A DNA stretch of 36,029 nucleotides from JACDAE01 sp034438015. GTDB lineage: Bacteria; Chloroflexota; Ktedonobacteria; Ktedonobacterales; Ktedonobacteraceae. Made by a program: the position numbers and the translations under genes. This document shows, in pieces, positions 23,612-32,583 of the stretch (the stretch's first letter is position 1; every line of letters begins with the position of its first letter). The notes under the pieces were generated by a model, which searched no databases, had not been told where the DNA came from, and was given only the letters and a program-made list of their open reading frames with translations. Location: positions 1 to 36,029 of the forward strand of contig DAOTTD010000151.1 of the NCBI GenBank assembly GCA_034438015.1, given 5' to 3'.

Positions 23612-24298
23612 ATGCAGAAAGAACGCGAGTACCAGATACTACTAGACGCCTGTAAGCAAGAGGGCTGCCTTATCTGCCGCCTGGTCCAGGAAACCGCCAG
23701 TCGCTACCTGGGCTCCTGGAGGTACGATCTATTCACTGACGTTGAGGTGCGTCAGGAGCTGCGCCGCTCGCAGGGCTTCTGCAACGCCCACACGTGGCAA
23801 CTGGCACATATGGGCGCGACCCTGCAACTGGCCCAGGCCTATCGCGACATCATCACCGATGCAAGCGAACAGCTCCAGGCCAGCACAGGCACTACGGCGT
23901 CATCCGGCGGACTGTTCCGGCGCCTCTTCGAGAGTACCGTAAACAAACGCGAGCAATGTCCCGCGTGTCGGCAGAAGGAGCTGGCCGAGATTCGCTACAT
24001 CAACACCCTGCGTAAAGTGCTGTTCGACGCAGATTTTTACCAGCAATTCTCGGCCTCAGACGGACTTTGCTTGGAGCATTTCCGCCTCAGCAGCGAGCTC
24101 AAGATGTCCGACACACCCGGCGATTGGCTCTCCCTGTTGCGCCAGGCGCAGTTGGTCTGCTTGCAACGACTGGACGAGCAACTGGGTGAGATGATACGCA
24201 AGCACGATTACCACTTCAAGGACGAGCCAAGAGGGTCCGAGATGGTATCATGGAAGAGAGCTGCAGGCATCGTAGCAGGCGAAGAGAATAGTTCTTAA
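23612..24298 (+). CDS. Cys-rich protein with two CxxC...CxxH modules (DUF6062-like)
   Basis: The 228-residue soluble protein has two similar modules. The first is C19-x2-C22 then C57-x2-H60 (GFCNAHTW). The second is C116-x2-C119 then C153-x2-H156 (GLCLEHF). The spacing between pairs is 34 and 33 residues, so they look like an internal duplication, each probably holding one zinc. The rest is helical and Gln/Leu-rich. I believe this is the DUF6062 family, from memory of the GFCxxHxW motif; the function is unknown. The start follows AAAGG by about eight bases. It is divergent from the J-domain gene (118 bases between starts) and is followed by the large palindrome. Confidence 0.8.
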   Translation: MQKEREYQILLDACKQEGCLICRLVQETASRYLGSWRYDLFTDVEVRQELRRSQGFCNAHTWQLAHMGATLQLAQAYRDIITDASEQLQASTGTTASSGGLFRRLFESTVNKREQCPACRQKELAEIRYINTLRKVLFDADFYQQFSASDGLCLEHFRLSSELKMSDTPGDWLSLLRQAQLVCLQRLDEQLGEMIRKHDYHFKDEPRGSEMVSWKRAAGIVAGEENSS

Positions 24299-24321
24299 AT
24301 CCATAAGAGGTCCTGTTTTCG

Positions 24322-24475
24322 TAACTCCTCAGGCCTCCTCGCCGCTACGCGGCTCGCCGTAGGTTATGTGTGCGTGCGGGAAAACGGCCCCAGGCCGTTT
24401 TCCCGCACGCACACATAACCCCTTGCGAAGCAGCGCAGGCGCTGAGGAGTCTGGAAGAGTGAACATGAGGAGTTA
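24322..24475. repeat. Cloverleaf-like palindromic element (MITE/REP-type)
   Basis: The core is a perfect 28-bp inverted repeat with a 3-base loop (24362-24389 and 24393-24420). It is flanked by two smaller hairpins: GCCGC-tac-GCGGC (24341-24353) and CAGCGC-ag-GCGCTG (24431-24444). The ends pair as ACTCCTCAG (24324-24332) with CTGAGGAGT (24442-24450), and TAACTCCTCA (24322-24331) also matches TGAGGAGTTA (24466-24475). The whole could fold into a three-armed cruciform. No open frame is present. It lies between the Cys-rich gene and the metal transporter, both plus strand, and may terminate the former. Confidence 0.8.
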
Positions 24476-24498
24476 TCTGTTATCATAAGGAGGCTGAT

Positions 24499-25557
24499 AT
24501 GCATAACCACGATGAGCAAGAGCATCCCCACGAACATCACGACCACGATCATGATGACCACCACGACCACGATCATGGTCACGGACACAGCGGACATGGA
24601 CATGAACACGGGAAGGTAGATGCCGACCTGTATGGCAACAAAATCGGCCTGCGGGCAGTGCAGATCTCCACGCTCGGTATGTTGCTTGTCTCCATAGTGC
24701 AGTTCGCGATCGCCATTATCGGTGGCAGCGCGGGACTCTATGCCGACGCACTGCACAACGCGGGAGACGTACTCACAACCGTCGCACTGTGGATCGCCTT
24801 CGTCCTCTCCCGGCGAGCGGCCAATCAGCGCTATACCTACGGCTATTATCGCTCCGAAGACCTGGCCGGCATATTTATCGTACTGGTCATCATAGGAAGC
24901 GCCGTCGCCGGAGCAATTGAGTCGCTGCAAAAATTGACCAGCGGCAACGTTCCCACACAGCTCTATCTCAGCATGGCCGCCGCCCTGGTCGGCGTCGTAG
25001 GCAACGAAGCGCTCGCGCAGTATAAGATCAGCGTCGGCAGGCGCATCAACAGCGTCCCCCTGATCGCCGATGGGCAGCACTCGCGCATCGACGGCCTCAC
25101 CTCCCTTGCTGCCTTCATCGGACTGGTAGGCGCCCGGCTGGGCTTCCCGATCGCCGACCCCATCGCGGGACTGCTCATCACCATCGTCATCGTCACGGTT
25201 GTTTACTCGACCAGCAAGAGCGTCCTCCAGCGGCTCATGGACGCGGTAGACTCGCGCATGGTGCCCAACATTATCCGCATCGCCAGCGCGGTACCAGGCG
25301 TTGAGCATATCAACGACGTACGCGCGCGCTGGGTCGGACATACGCTACATATCGCGATGAACATCGAGGTCGACGCGCAATTGACGCTGGAGAAAGCCCA
25401 CGCCATCGCTGAGGAGGTCCGCCACCGCCTCTTCCATAGCGTCAACGGAGTATCCGAGGTGATTATCCACACAGATCCGCACGGTCACGAGATGGATCAT
25501 CACAAGCTGACGGCGCACCATATGCAGCAGGCACAACGCCCGGTTGTGCGGCGATAG
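24499..25557 (+). CDS. Cation diffusion facilitator (zinc-type) with His-rich N-terminus
   Basis: The 352-residue transporter exports Zn2+ or similar divalent metal in exchange for protons. Seventeen of the first 37 residues are His, interleaved with Asp, forming a metal-binding arm. About six spans follow. Metal-site motifs are H86-x3-D90 (ALHNAGD, span 2) and H194-x3-D198 (GQHSRID, span 5); the His/Asp pair in span 2 favours zinc over manganese. The cytoplasmic C-terminal domain (about 250-330) has the dimerising fold with HINDVRARWVG and IIHTDPHG. AAGGAGG just upstream supports the start. The large palindrome sits about 25 bases before the ATG and could influence expression. Confidence 0.94.
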   Translation: MHNHDEQEHPHEHHDHDHDDHHDHDHGHGHSGHGHEHGKVDADLYGNKIGLRAVQISTLGMLLVSIVQFAIAIIGGSAGLYADALHNAGDVLTTVALWIAFVLSRRAANQRYTYGYYRSEDLAGIFIVLVIIGSAVAGAIESLQKLTSGNVPTQLYLSMAAALVGVVGNEALAQYKISVGRRINSVPLIADGQHSRIDGLTSLAAFIGLVGARLGFPIADPIAGLLITIVIVTVVYSTSKSVLQRLMDAVDSRMVPNIIRIASAVPGVEHINDVRARWVGHTLHIAMNIEVDAQLTLEKAHAIAEEVRHRLFHSVNGVSEVIIHTDPHGHEMDHHKLTAHHMQQAQRPVVRR

Positions 25558-25572
25558 ATAGCCATAAGGAAG

Positions 25573-25600
25573 GAGCGAGGATACGGACGCATCCTCGCTC
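25573..25600 (+). terminator. Stem-loop after the CDF gene
   Basis: GAGCGAGGAT (25573-25582) pairs perfectly with ATCCTCGCTC (25591-25600) around an 8-base loop, 16 bases after the stop. There is no clean U-tract, so termination efficiency is uncertain. Confidence 0.5.
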
Positions 25601-25654
25601 GTATCTTGACAAGATATATTACATAAACTAAATACATCAAAAGTCCTATTCATC

Positions 25655-25682
25655 TTTTCAGCAATGCAATATGTGCTATACT
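25655..25682 (+). promoter_or_regulatory. Extended -10 promoter of the Rpn-type nuclease
   Basis: TGC-TATACT (25674-25682) is an extended -10, with a weak TTTTCA (25655-25660) at 16 bases. A start point near 25689 supports the coding start at 25716 and excludes longer in-frame starts at 25671 and 25683. Confidence 0.4.
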
Positions 25683-25715
25683 ATGAGAAATCACGTTGAT
25701 GAGGTCGGGAGGTAT

Positions 25716-26606
25716 ATGCAGAAGAACAAAAAGCAGGAATTTGACAACACATTGAAGGCTTTGTTCGGCAACGAAGTGAGGGAGATTCTACCCAGGCTTG
25801 TGCCTGGTACCGAAGTGATTGACGATAAAAACATCGAGATTGATCGCACCATTCTGAAGGCGGACCTGGTGTACAATATACTTAAGAACGGCATGCCGCA
25901 TATTCTGAACATGGAGTTACAGACAGACTCGGACAGTGCAATAGATATACGGGTACTCCAATATCATGTTGGACTTTTTGCTAAACACAAGAAACCTGTA
26001 ATTACTGTGATCATGTATCCGTTCAAGACAACGATCCCGAGGCCGCCATTCGAAGAGAAGAGCGGCGAAGAGGTGCTTCTCAGCCTGCACTACCGCGTAC
26101 TGGCACTGTGGGAGCTAGAGGCGCAGAGATTTGTAGACGAGAGAGCAGTCTGTTTGTACACGCTGCTCCCCGCGATGCAAGGAGCGAATGCGCCCATGCT
26201 CATTCAAGCACTTGGTGAGATGAAAGAACATTATACTCGCCAGCCATTTGGGCATCACCTCATCCGCTTTAGGCGGATTATGCAAAGGTCGAAAACAATG
26301 TCTGAGCAAGACAAAAATCTGGTAGAGGAGGAACTACGCATGCATATGGCCTATGACTGGTTTCTTGACGATAATCCCGACGTTCAGGAGCGGGTCTCCA
26401 AAGGGACAGAGGAGGGGCAACTACAAGGCTTACGAAGGTCTGTGCTCAAAATCATCAAGAAACGGTTCCCCTCGTTAGTAGATCTGGCGCAGCAACAAAT
26501 TGCTGCAATTGTTGCAGTGGATGAGTTAGATCAAATGATTGATCAGCTCCTCGTTGTGTCTGACGAAGCCGAGGTTCGTAAGCTGTTGAAGCTACCTTTT
26601 GCATAG
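25716..26606 (+). CDS. Rpn family PD-(D/E)XK nuclease / putative transposase
   Basis: The 296-residue protein resembles the RpnA-E (YhgA-like) family of recombination-promoting nucleases. The PD-(D/E)XK core is visible as D50 (KADLVYNI) followed by E67-x-Q69 (NMELQT), with Gln in the Lys position as in many Rpn proteins, and then QYHVGLFAKHKKPVITVIMYP. The C-terminal half (VLKIIKKRFPSLVD, then LDQMIDQLLVVSDEAEVRKLL) is the helical tail common in cyanobacterial and Chloroflexi members. Such proteins are often multicopy. No terminal inverted repeats or target duplications are seen, so it is not an insertion sequence. The start at 25716 is chosen from GGGAGG and the promoter position. It converges on gltB. 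Confidence 0.85.
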   Translation: MQKNKKQEFDNTLKALFGNEVREILPRLVPGTEVIDDKNIEIDRTILKADLVYNILKNGMPHILNMELQTDSDSAIDIRVLQYHVGLFAKHKKPVITVIMYPFKTTIPRPPFEEKSGEEVLLSLHYRVLALWELEAQRFVDERAVCLYTLLPAMQGANAPMLIQALGEMKEHYTRQPFGHHLIRFRRIMQRSKTMSEQDKNLVEEELRMHMAYDWFLDDNPDVQERVSKGTEEGQLQGLRRSVLKIIKKRFPSLVDLAQQQIAAIVAVDELDQMIDQLLVVSDEAEVRKLLKLPFA

Positions 26607-26621
26607 TACACGTTAATGAGG

Positions 26622-26660
26622 GAGTTGTGAGAGAAAGACAACTCTGTCCTTCACTCACAA
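26622..26660. terminator. Alternative stem-loops between convergent genes
   Basis: GAGTTGT (26622-26628) pairs with ACAACTC (26638-26644). The overlapping GTTGTGAG (26624-26631) can instead pair with CTCACAAC (26653-26660). It lies between the convergent nuclease and gltB ends and could serve both strands. No long U-tract. Confidence 0.35.
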
Positions 26661-26678
26661 CGTATTTTGCGCCTGCTT

Positions 26679-29600
26679 TTAGTGCGAGGCGCGCATGAGT
26701 TGGGCATCGTACTCGCCGGTATCGACGAAATCGCAGGCCGAAGTGCTGGTGCCGCGTGGGAGGACGCGCCAGAAATGGTGCTGTACGTTTTCCCAGTGAT
26801 CCAGAATGTAATCGGCATGGCGACTGCGCGTCTTGCGCGCGTGCCATTCGACGACGGTGCGCAGGGCCTCCATTTCGTGCTCGTCCTCGATGCGATCCAG
26901 ACCAACCAGCTCGGTATTGCAGCGCAACGGGAAAAGGCCCTCTTCCGTATCCAGAACGTAGGCGACGCCAGAAGACATGCCTGCACCGAAGTTGTAGCCG
27001 GTCTCGCCCAGGACAACGACCATGCCGCCGGTCATATATTCGCAACCATGGGCTCCGACGCCCTCGACAACGGCAAGGGCACCGCTATTACGCACGGCGA
27101 AGCGTTCGCCCGCTCGCCCGGCAGCGAAGAGCTGCCCGCCGGTCGCGCCGTAGAGAACGGTATTGCCGACGATAGTGTTGTCCTGCGAGGCGAAGTGCGA
27201 GTCCGCTGGTGGAGCGATGATAATCTGTCCACCAGTCATACTCTTGCCGACGTAATCATTAGCTTCACCATTGAGGATAAGGCGCATACCGGGCACGCAG
27301 AAGGCGCCAAAGCTCTGACCAGCCGAACCCTGGAAGGTGCAGGTGATGCTCACGCCAGGCAAGCCCTTGTTCCCGTAGCGGCGCGCTATCTCACCCGCGA
27401 GACTGGCACCGACGGTGCGATCATCATTGCGAATACTGTGCTGCGTGATGACGCTGCGTTCTCCGGTCAGCGCCTCCTCCGCTTCGACCAGCAAGCGATC
27501 GGCCACTGCGGAGGATGGGACCGCTTTGTAGGCATCCGGCGATGAGAGGACAGGCTGCAGAGCGAGCAGACCGGAGACATCCAGCTCGGATGCGCCGGTG
27601 CATTGCAGCAGATCGGCGCGTCCCACCAGATCTTCGAAGCGCGCGATGCCCAGGCTCGCCATGAAGTCGCGCACCTCCTCGGCGATGAGCGTCAGGAAGT
27701 TGACGAGCAACTGGGGCCTGCCTGTGAACTTGGCGCGCAGGTCTTCGCGCTGCGTCGCAATGCCCGTCGGACAGGTATTGAGGTGACACTGACGCGCCAT
27801 ATCGCAGCCGAGCGCAACGATGGCCGCCGTCCCAAAGCCGAACTCTTCGGCCCCCAACATGGCGCCGATAATCACATCGCGCCCCGTCTTGAGACCGCCG
27901 TCAACGCGCACGCGGACGCGCGTGCGCAGACCATTGCGCACCAGCACCTGCTGCGCCTCGGCCAGGCCACGCTCCCACGGCATACCTGCATGCTTGATGG
28001 ACTGAAGAGGAGACGCACCAGTTCCGCCGTCGTGGCCGCTGATCAAGACGTAGTTCGCATGCGCCTTGGCAACACCGGCAGCGATTGTGCCGACACCAGC
28101 GGACGAGACTAGCTTGACGCCAACACGCGCCTTCGGGTTGACCTGGTGCAGATCGTAGATCAACTGTGCAATATCCTCGATACTATAGATATCGTGGTGC
28201 GGTGGTGGCGAGATCAACGAGACGCCCGGAGACGTATGGCGCAGGCGCGCGATGAAGGGCGAGACCTTGCTCGGCGGGAGTTGTCCGCCCTCACCAGGTT
28301 TGGAGCCCTGAGCCATTTTGATCTCTATCTCCTCTGCACGCACCAGGTATTCGGTCGTCACGCCGAAGCGGGCCGAAGCAACCTGCTTGATCTTGCTGCT
28401 CACAGGATAGCCCTCGAGCGTCTCGTGATACCAGTTGGGATCTTCGCCGCCCTCGCCGGTATTGTTGCGACACCCGATGCCGTTCATTGCAGCGGCAATC
28501 GTGCGATGCGTCTCGGGGCTGAGGGCACCAACCGACATCGCCGAAATGACGAAGCGCGCGCGAATCGACTCCATTGCTTCTACCTGCTCCAACGGAATGG
28601 GCGTTGTAGGCACGAATGAGAGCAGATCGCGCAGCGCCGTGGCGGGTCGTTTGTAGACCATCGACGAAAACTGCTGGTAATCCTCGCGACTGCCACTCTG
28701 GGCGGCCTTCTGCAAAGCGCGCACGAGGAACGGATTGTAGGCGTGGTACTCGGCATCGCGGCGGAAACGGTAGCGACCAACATCGTTCAATTTGCGACGT
28801 TTTGCCGCGTTAGTATCAGACGCCTCCTGGCTCGACTGGAGCGCCATACAATGCTGGATAATGCGCTCGGCGATATGTGCAAACGTTACATTGCCCAACT
28901 GGTTGGCGGAGCCTGCGAAGCAGCGCTCAACAAATTGTGGAGTCAGGCCGATGATCTCAAACTGACCTGCGCCGACGATATTGTGCAGGGTCGAGATACC
29001 CATGCGTGCCATGACCTTGCACAGACCGTCCTCGACGGCGTGGAAGTAACGCTTAACCGCCAGTTCCTGCGTCACCTCTTCAAGGCGGCGCTCACCGGCA
29101 AGGGCACGCACACTCGCCAGGGCCAGGGTAGGCACAACAGCCTCAGCGCCGTAACCAAGCAGAACGGCGATCTGATGGATGTCACAGACGGTTCCCGTCT
29201 CACAGATGAGCGAGACATGGGTACGCTGGCCGCGACGTATAAGGCCATGATGAATAGCACCTACCGCGATCGCCATTGGGATTGGGGCCTGTTCAAGCGT
29301 TGCGGCCCGATCGCTCAGTATCAACAGCGTATAACCCGCGTCGATTGCGTCAACGGCCTCTTGCTCAAGACGACCGAGCGTTGCTTCAAGAGAGGTGGTG
29401 CCATCAGCGATAGAGAATGTCGTTGACAGCGTAAGGGAACGGAACTGACCATCGTTGAGATTACGCAGCGTGTCCAGTTGCGCTTCCGTGAGCAGCGGCG
29501 TCGACAGGCGCAAGAGCTGCGCGTGCTGCGGCGTCTCCGTCAGCATACTCGGGCGGCGCCCTAGATAACAATCGAGCGACATCACTATACGTTCGCGCAA

Positions 29601-31223
29601 GGAATCGATGGGCGGATTTGTGACCTGCGCGAAGCGTTGACGAAAGTAGTCGGAGAAAGCGCGCGGCATCGCCGAGAGCGCAGCCAGAGGCGCGTCATCG
29701 CCCATGCTCCAGGTCGGTTCCTTATTATCGGTCAGGATGGGACGTAACACCATCTCCACGTCTTCATGCGTGTAGCCAAAGAGCTGCTGGCGCGCGAAGA
29801 GAGCAGCGGCGTCATGAGCCGGGATGACCTGCTCGGCCACGGGCAGCTCTGATAGGTATGTAAGATGTTCTTCCAGCCACTGGCGATAGGGCTGCTGCTG
29901 AGCCAGGTGAGACTTGATCTCCTGGTTGCGCAAGAAAAGGTGCTGTTCTACGTCGACCGCGATCATCTCGCCGGGTCCAAGACGCCCCTTCTCAGCGACC
30001 TCGTGCGGCTCGCACGAAATGACGCCAGCCTCGGAAGCAACGATCAGCAAGCCCTGCGTCGTCAGCGTATAGCGTGATGGCCGCAGGCCATTGCGGTCCA
30101 GAGCGGCGCCAACGATACGACCATCGCTAAAGACCAGGGCGGCGGGACCATCCCAGGGCTCAGTGATACCAGCGTGATACTCGCACCACGCCCGCTGCGC
30201 ATCATCCAGTTCGGGATTCTGTTCCCAGGCGGGAGGAACCAGCATCTGCATGCTATGAAGCAGGCCGCGACCGGAGTAATAGAGGAGTTCCAGGGCGTTG
30301 TCGAGCTGGGCAGAGTCGCTACCGGAGGGTTGCACGACCGGGAAAAGATCCTCGATCTTCTCATCCCACAACGGCGACTCAAGCGCACCCTCGCGCGCCT
30401 GCATCCAGTTGCGATTCCCCTGTACAGTATTGATCTCGCCATTATGGGCGAGCATCCGTACGGGCTGGGCCAGGGGCCAGGATGGCAACGTATTGGTGCT
30501 ATAACGCTGGTGGAACACGGCTAGCGCGCTGGTATAACGAGGGTCCCCAAGATCCAGATAGAAGCGGGCAAGATCGGAAGGAGGAAGCAGACCCTTGTAG
30601 ATGAGTGTCGTGTGCGACAGCGAAACGATAAAACACTCATCGAGTTGGGCGGTGTGCAGGCGTCCCTCGATCAGGCGTCTGGCGTAGTAGAGCGTCCTGG
30701 CGTAGTGCTCGGATGGGAGCTGAGCGGGTCGCATCAGCAGTACCTGTGCAATAGTGGGCGCGATCGCCCTGGCCTTTGCGCCGAGAACGGTGTAGTCGAT
30801 CGGCGGATTGCGCCATCCCAGGAATACGAGACCGACATCAGTAAGCGACTGTTCAATAAGATGGCGGCATTCCTCGTAAGCTTCGGGCGAGCGCTCCTGC
30901 GAAGGTAAAAAAAACATACCGACGGCGAGGTCGGCGGGATCGTCCACGGGGCCTGCCTGGCGCGCATCCAGTTCCTCACAGAGCAACTCCCTGGGGATCT
31001 GAGTCATGATACCAGCGCCATCATAGGTCTCAGCATCGGCATCTTGCGCACCGCGATGGGTCAGGCGTGCAAGGGCTTCGAGGGCAGTCTGCACGATCAG
31101 GTGGCTTCGCTCTCCGCCGATATGAGCAAGGAAACCCGTCCCACAGGCATCGTGTTCCCAACGCCGATCGTAGAGAGGAAACTGAGGGTCGAAAGAGTTG
31201 GTAGCATCAAAAGAGTGCTTCAT
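26679..31223 (-). CDS. gltB: Glutamate synthase large subunit (GOGAT alpha)
   Basis: The 1514-residue enzyme transfers the glutamine amide to 2-oxoglutarate to make two glutamates. The amidotransferase domain follows a short propeptide: HDACGTGF places the catalytic Cys at residue 27 after cleavage. The central and FMN-binding synthase domains carry TGEGGEDP, IKQVASARFGV, KPGEGGQLP and ISGHDGGTGASP. The [3Fe-4S] cluster cysteines lie near 1137-1150 (CDMARQCHLNTCPTG), and the C-terminal GxGxG beta-helix domain is complete. Length matches full-length bacterial enzymes. No gltD small subunit is in the window, so NADPH or ferredoxin dependence is unknown. TGGAGAG just upstream of the ATG supports the start. 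The promoter-like site at 31468-31497 implies a leader of about 240 bases. Confidence 0.97.
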   Translation of the reverse strand: MKHSFDATNSFDPQFPLYDRRWEHDACGTGFLAHIGGERSHLIVQTALEALARLTHRGAQDADAETYDGAGIMTQIPRELLCEELDARQAGPVDDPADLAVGMFFLPSQERSPEAYEECRHLIEQSLTDVGLVFLGWRNPPIDYTVLGAKARAIAPTIAQVLLMRPAQLPSEHYARTLYYARRLIEGRLHTAQLDECFIVSLSHTTLIYKGLLPPSDLARFYLDLGDPRYTSALAVFHQRYSTNTLPSWPLAQPVRMLAHNGEINTVQGNRNWMQAREGALESPLWDEKIEDLFPVVQPSGSDSAQLDNALELLYYSGRGLLHSMQMLVPPAWEQNPELDDAQRAWCEYHAGITEPWDGPAALVFSDGRIVGAALDRNGLRPSRYTLTTQGLLIVASEAGVISCEPHEVAEKGRLGPGEMIAVDVEQHLFLRNQEIKSHLAQQQPYRQWLEEHLTYLSELPVAEQVIPAHDAAALFARQQLFGYTHEDVEMVLRPILTDNKEPTWSMGDDAPLAALSAMPRAFSDYFRQRFAQVTNPPIDSLRERIVMSLDCYLGRRPSMLTETPQHAQLLRLSTPLLTEAQLDTLRNLNDGQFRSLTLSTTFSIADGTTSLEATLGRLEQEAVDAIDAGYTLLILSDRAATLEQAPIPMAIAVGAIHHGLIRRGQRTHVSLICETGTVCDIHQIAVLLGYGAEAVVPTLALASVRALAGERRLEEVTQELAVKRYFHAVEDGLCKVMARMGISTLHNIVGAGQFEIIGLTPQFVERCFAGSANQLGNVTFAHIAERIIQHCMALQSSQEASDTNAAKRRKLNDVGRYRFRRDAEYHAYNPFLVRALQKAAQSGSREDYQQFSSMVYKRPATALRDLLSFVPTTPIPLEQVEAMESIRARFVISAMSVGALSPETHRTIAAAMNGIGCRNNTGEGGEDPNWYHETLEGYPVSSKIKQVASARFGVTTEYLVRAEEIEIKMAQGSKPGEGGQLPPSKVSPFIARLRHTSPGVSLISPPPHHDIYSIEDIAQLIYDLHQVNPKARVGVKLVSSAGVGTIAAGVAKAHANYVLISGHDGGTGASPLQSIKHAGMPWERGLAEAQQVLVRNGLRTRVRVRVDGGLKTGRDVIIGAMLGAEEFGFGTAAIVALGCDMARQCHLNTCPTGIATQREDLRAKFTGRPQLLVNFLTLIAEEVRDFMASLGIARFEDLVGRADLLQCTGASELDVSGLLALQPVLSSPDAYKAVPSSAVADRLLVEAEEALTGERSVITQHSIRNDDRTVGASLAGEIARRYGNKGLPGVSITCTFQGSAGQSFGAFCVPGMRLILNGEANDYVGKSMTGGQIIIAPPADSHFASQDNTIVGNTVLYGATGGQLFAAGRAGERFAVRNSGALAVVEGVGAHGCEYMTGGMVVVLGETGYNFGAGMSSGVAYVLDTEEGLFPLRCNTELVGLDRIEDEHEMEALRTVVEWHARKTRSRHADYILDHWENVQHHFWRVLPRGTSTSACDFVDTGEYDAQLMRASH

Positions 31224-31577
31224 GCATTGCTCTCCAAAAAAAGACTATCTGCTCAATGCTAGAGGCACCGTCGTTGGGGCCAAATTCCGACGATCAAACA
31301 GCGATCGTTCAGAGTCATTTCTTTCTTTAGTTGTATGGGACACTCACAATATGGTGGGCCATAGTGGACGGCAAGCGCAAAATGGTTCACAAATGGTTGA
31401 GGCAGCGCTGGATATAAAGAGCGGCTCAGCTCTTAACTTCAGAAGTAGCAACATTACCCGTGAGCAGAGTATAGCATACCACGAGGCAACTAAACAAGCT
31501 CTGAGTATGTACAAAATGCCTATAGTCCCACCAGTGCAGTGGTACAATCTCCTGTCCTTGTGCCTGTGCCGCTTTGA
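31224..31577. other. Upstream region and long leader of gltB
   Basis: No supported gene. On the minus strand it holds a promoter-like site (31468-31497) and a 6-bp hairpin AAGAGC-GGCTCA-GCTCTT (31417-31434) early in the leader. I looked for glutamine riboswitch, T-box and peptide-leader signatures and saw none. A plus-strand open frame covers it but is not credible. Confidence 0.45.
31468..31497 (-). promoter_or_regulatory. Extended -10 promoter of gltB
   Basis: Reading the minus strand, TTGTTT (31492-31497) is followed by 18 bases and TATACT (31468-31473), preceded by TGC to give an extended -10. The -10 matches 5 of 6, and the -35 is weak. Confidence 0.45.
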
Positions 31578-32564
31578 TTAACGAATCGCGTGATGCGCAA
31601 ACTGTGCAATAAGTCCAATTACGATTATAACAAGACAGATAGCAATGATGATAAGGGTGGCCATGATAGCGGTTCGCCCGCTGCGGTTCAACGTTGGACT
31701 GTCGGGCTGGTAAGGAACGGGCTTCACCTCTTCCAGGTTATTGATAGTGTGCAGCATCTCTTGCATCGACTTATACCGCTTCTCGGGGTCGCGGCGGATC
31801 GCGCGCATGACGACCGTTGCCAGTGATGGTGAGAGGTGTGGATTGCACTCGAGGATCGAGGGTGGGTCCTGCGAGACATGCAGGTTCATGACGGCGAACA
31901 CATTCTCGCCTTCAAAAGGAGGACGGCCACAGAGCATCTCATACATCATTGCACCCACGGCATAAATATCGGAGCTGGCGGTGCCGCGCTCGCCCTTCAA
32001 CTGTTCGGGGGACATGTAATCAGGGGTACCAACCGTGCCGGAGAGACCGCGCCATGTCACACGGCGTGCGCCTTCCAGCAGAGCCACGCCGAAGTCGATA
32101 ATTTTGATGCTCCTATCCTCCTGAATCATAATGTTCTCTGGCTTGATATCGCGATGATAGACGCCATGTTCATGGGAATAGAGCAGCGCATCGCAGACCT
32201 GTGTGATAATACGCAGCACTTCCTGAACAGGCATAGGCCCCGGTGCGTATTCATCCATCAGCGCACGTAGCGTGCGACCGTTGATATATTCCATTACCAG
32301 GTAGTGCTCGCGGCGTTGTTCGCCCATATTGAGGAGATGTTGAATGTGGGGATGATTGAGGCGATTACCGATCTCAGCTTCGCGCTTATACCGTTCGAAC
32401 ACTGCAACATTACCGATCAGATCGTCGTTAGGAAACTTCAACACGACCTTTTGCTGGTTATTTAGATCCTCTGCAAGGTAGACGCGATTCATGCCTCCGC
32501 GTCCCAGCATGCGGATAATCTCATAGTGATCAACCCGTGTGCCCGGCGTGTACGCTGTCGACAT
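31578..32564 (-). CDS. Ser/Thr protein kinase with C-terminal membrane anchor
   Basis: The 328-residue protein is a complete Hanks-type kinase (about 14-275): GRGGMNRV loop, K43 (VLKF), HRDIKPEN (D139), DFG (D157), GTPDYMSPEQ. A Pro/Ser linker leads to one hydrophobic segment (about 300-322) and only about six residues after it. The kinase is therefore cytoplasmic and tethered with almost no extracellular sensor, unlike PknB with its PASTA repeats. The ribosome site is weak. It lies upstream of gltB on the same strand, but 354 bases and a separate promoter argue against an operon. Confidence 0.94.
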   Translation of the reverse strand: MSTAYTPGTRVDHYEIIRMLGRGGMNRVYLAEDLNNQQKVVLKFPNDDLIGNVAVFERYKREAEIGNRLNHPHIQHLLNMGEQRREHYLVMEYINGRTLRALMDEYAPGPMPVQEVLRIITQVCDALLYSHEHGVYHRDIKPENIMIQEDRSIKIIDFGVALLEGARRVTWRGLSGTVGTPDYMSPEQLKGERGTASSDIYAVGAMMYEMLCGRPPFEGENVFAVMNLHVSQDPPSILECNPHLSPSLATVVMRAIRRDPEKRYKSMQEMLHTINNLEEVKPVPYQPDSPTLNRSGRTAIMATLIIIAICLVIIVIGLIAQFAHHAIR

Positions 32565-32583
32565 CAGAATTCTGCGGCGAAAC

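Noticed and set aside
25716..26606. Complete insertion sequence around the Rpn-type gene
   Set aside because: No terminal inverted repeats or target-site duplications are visible; a normal promoter precedes it and a stem-loop ends the previous gene.
26667..27545. Long plus-strand open frame antisense to gltB
   Set aside because: It is a shadow of the high-GC gltB coding sequence; the minus-strand product is unmistakable and this frame has no known domain.
31198..31581. Plus-strand open frame of 127 codons across the gltB upstream region
   Set aside because: It overlaps the gltB start and the end of the kinase gene, has no ribosome site, shows no recognisable domain, and occupies the space needed for the gltB promoter and leader.
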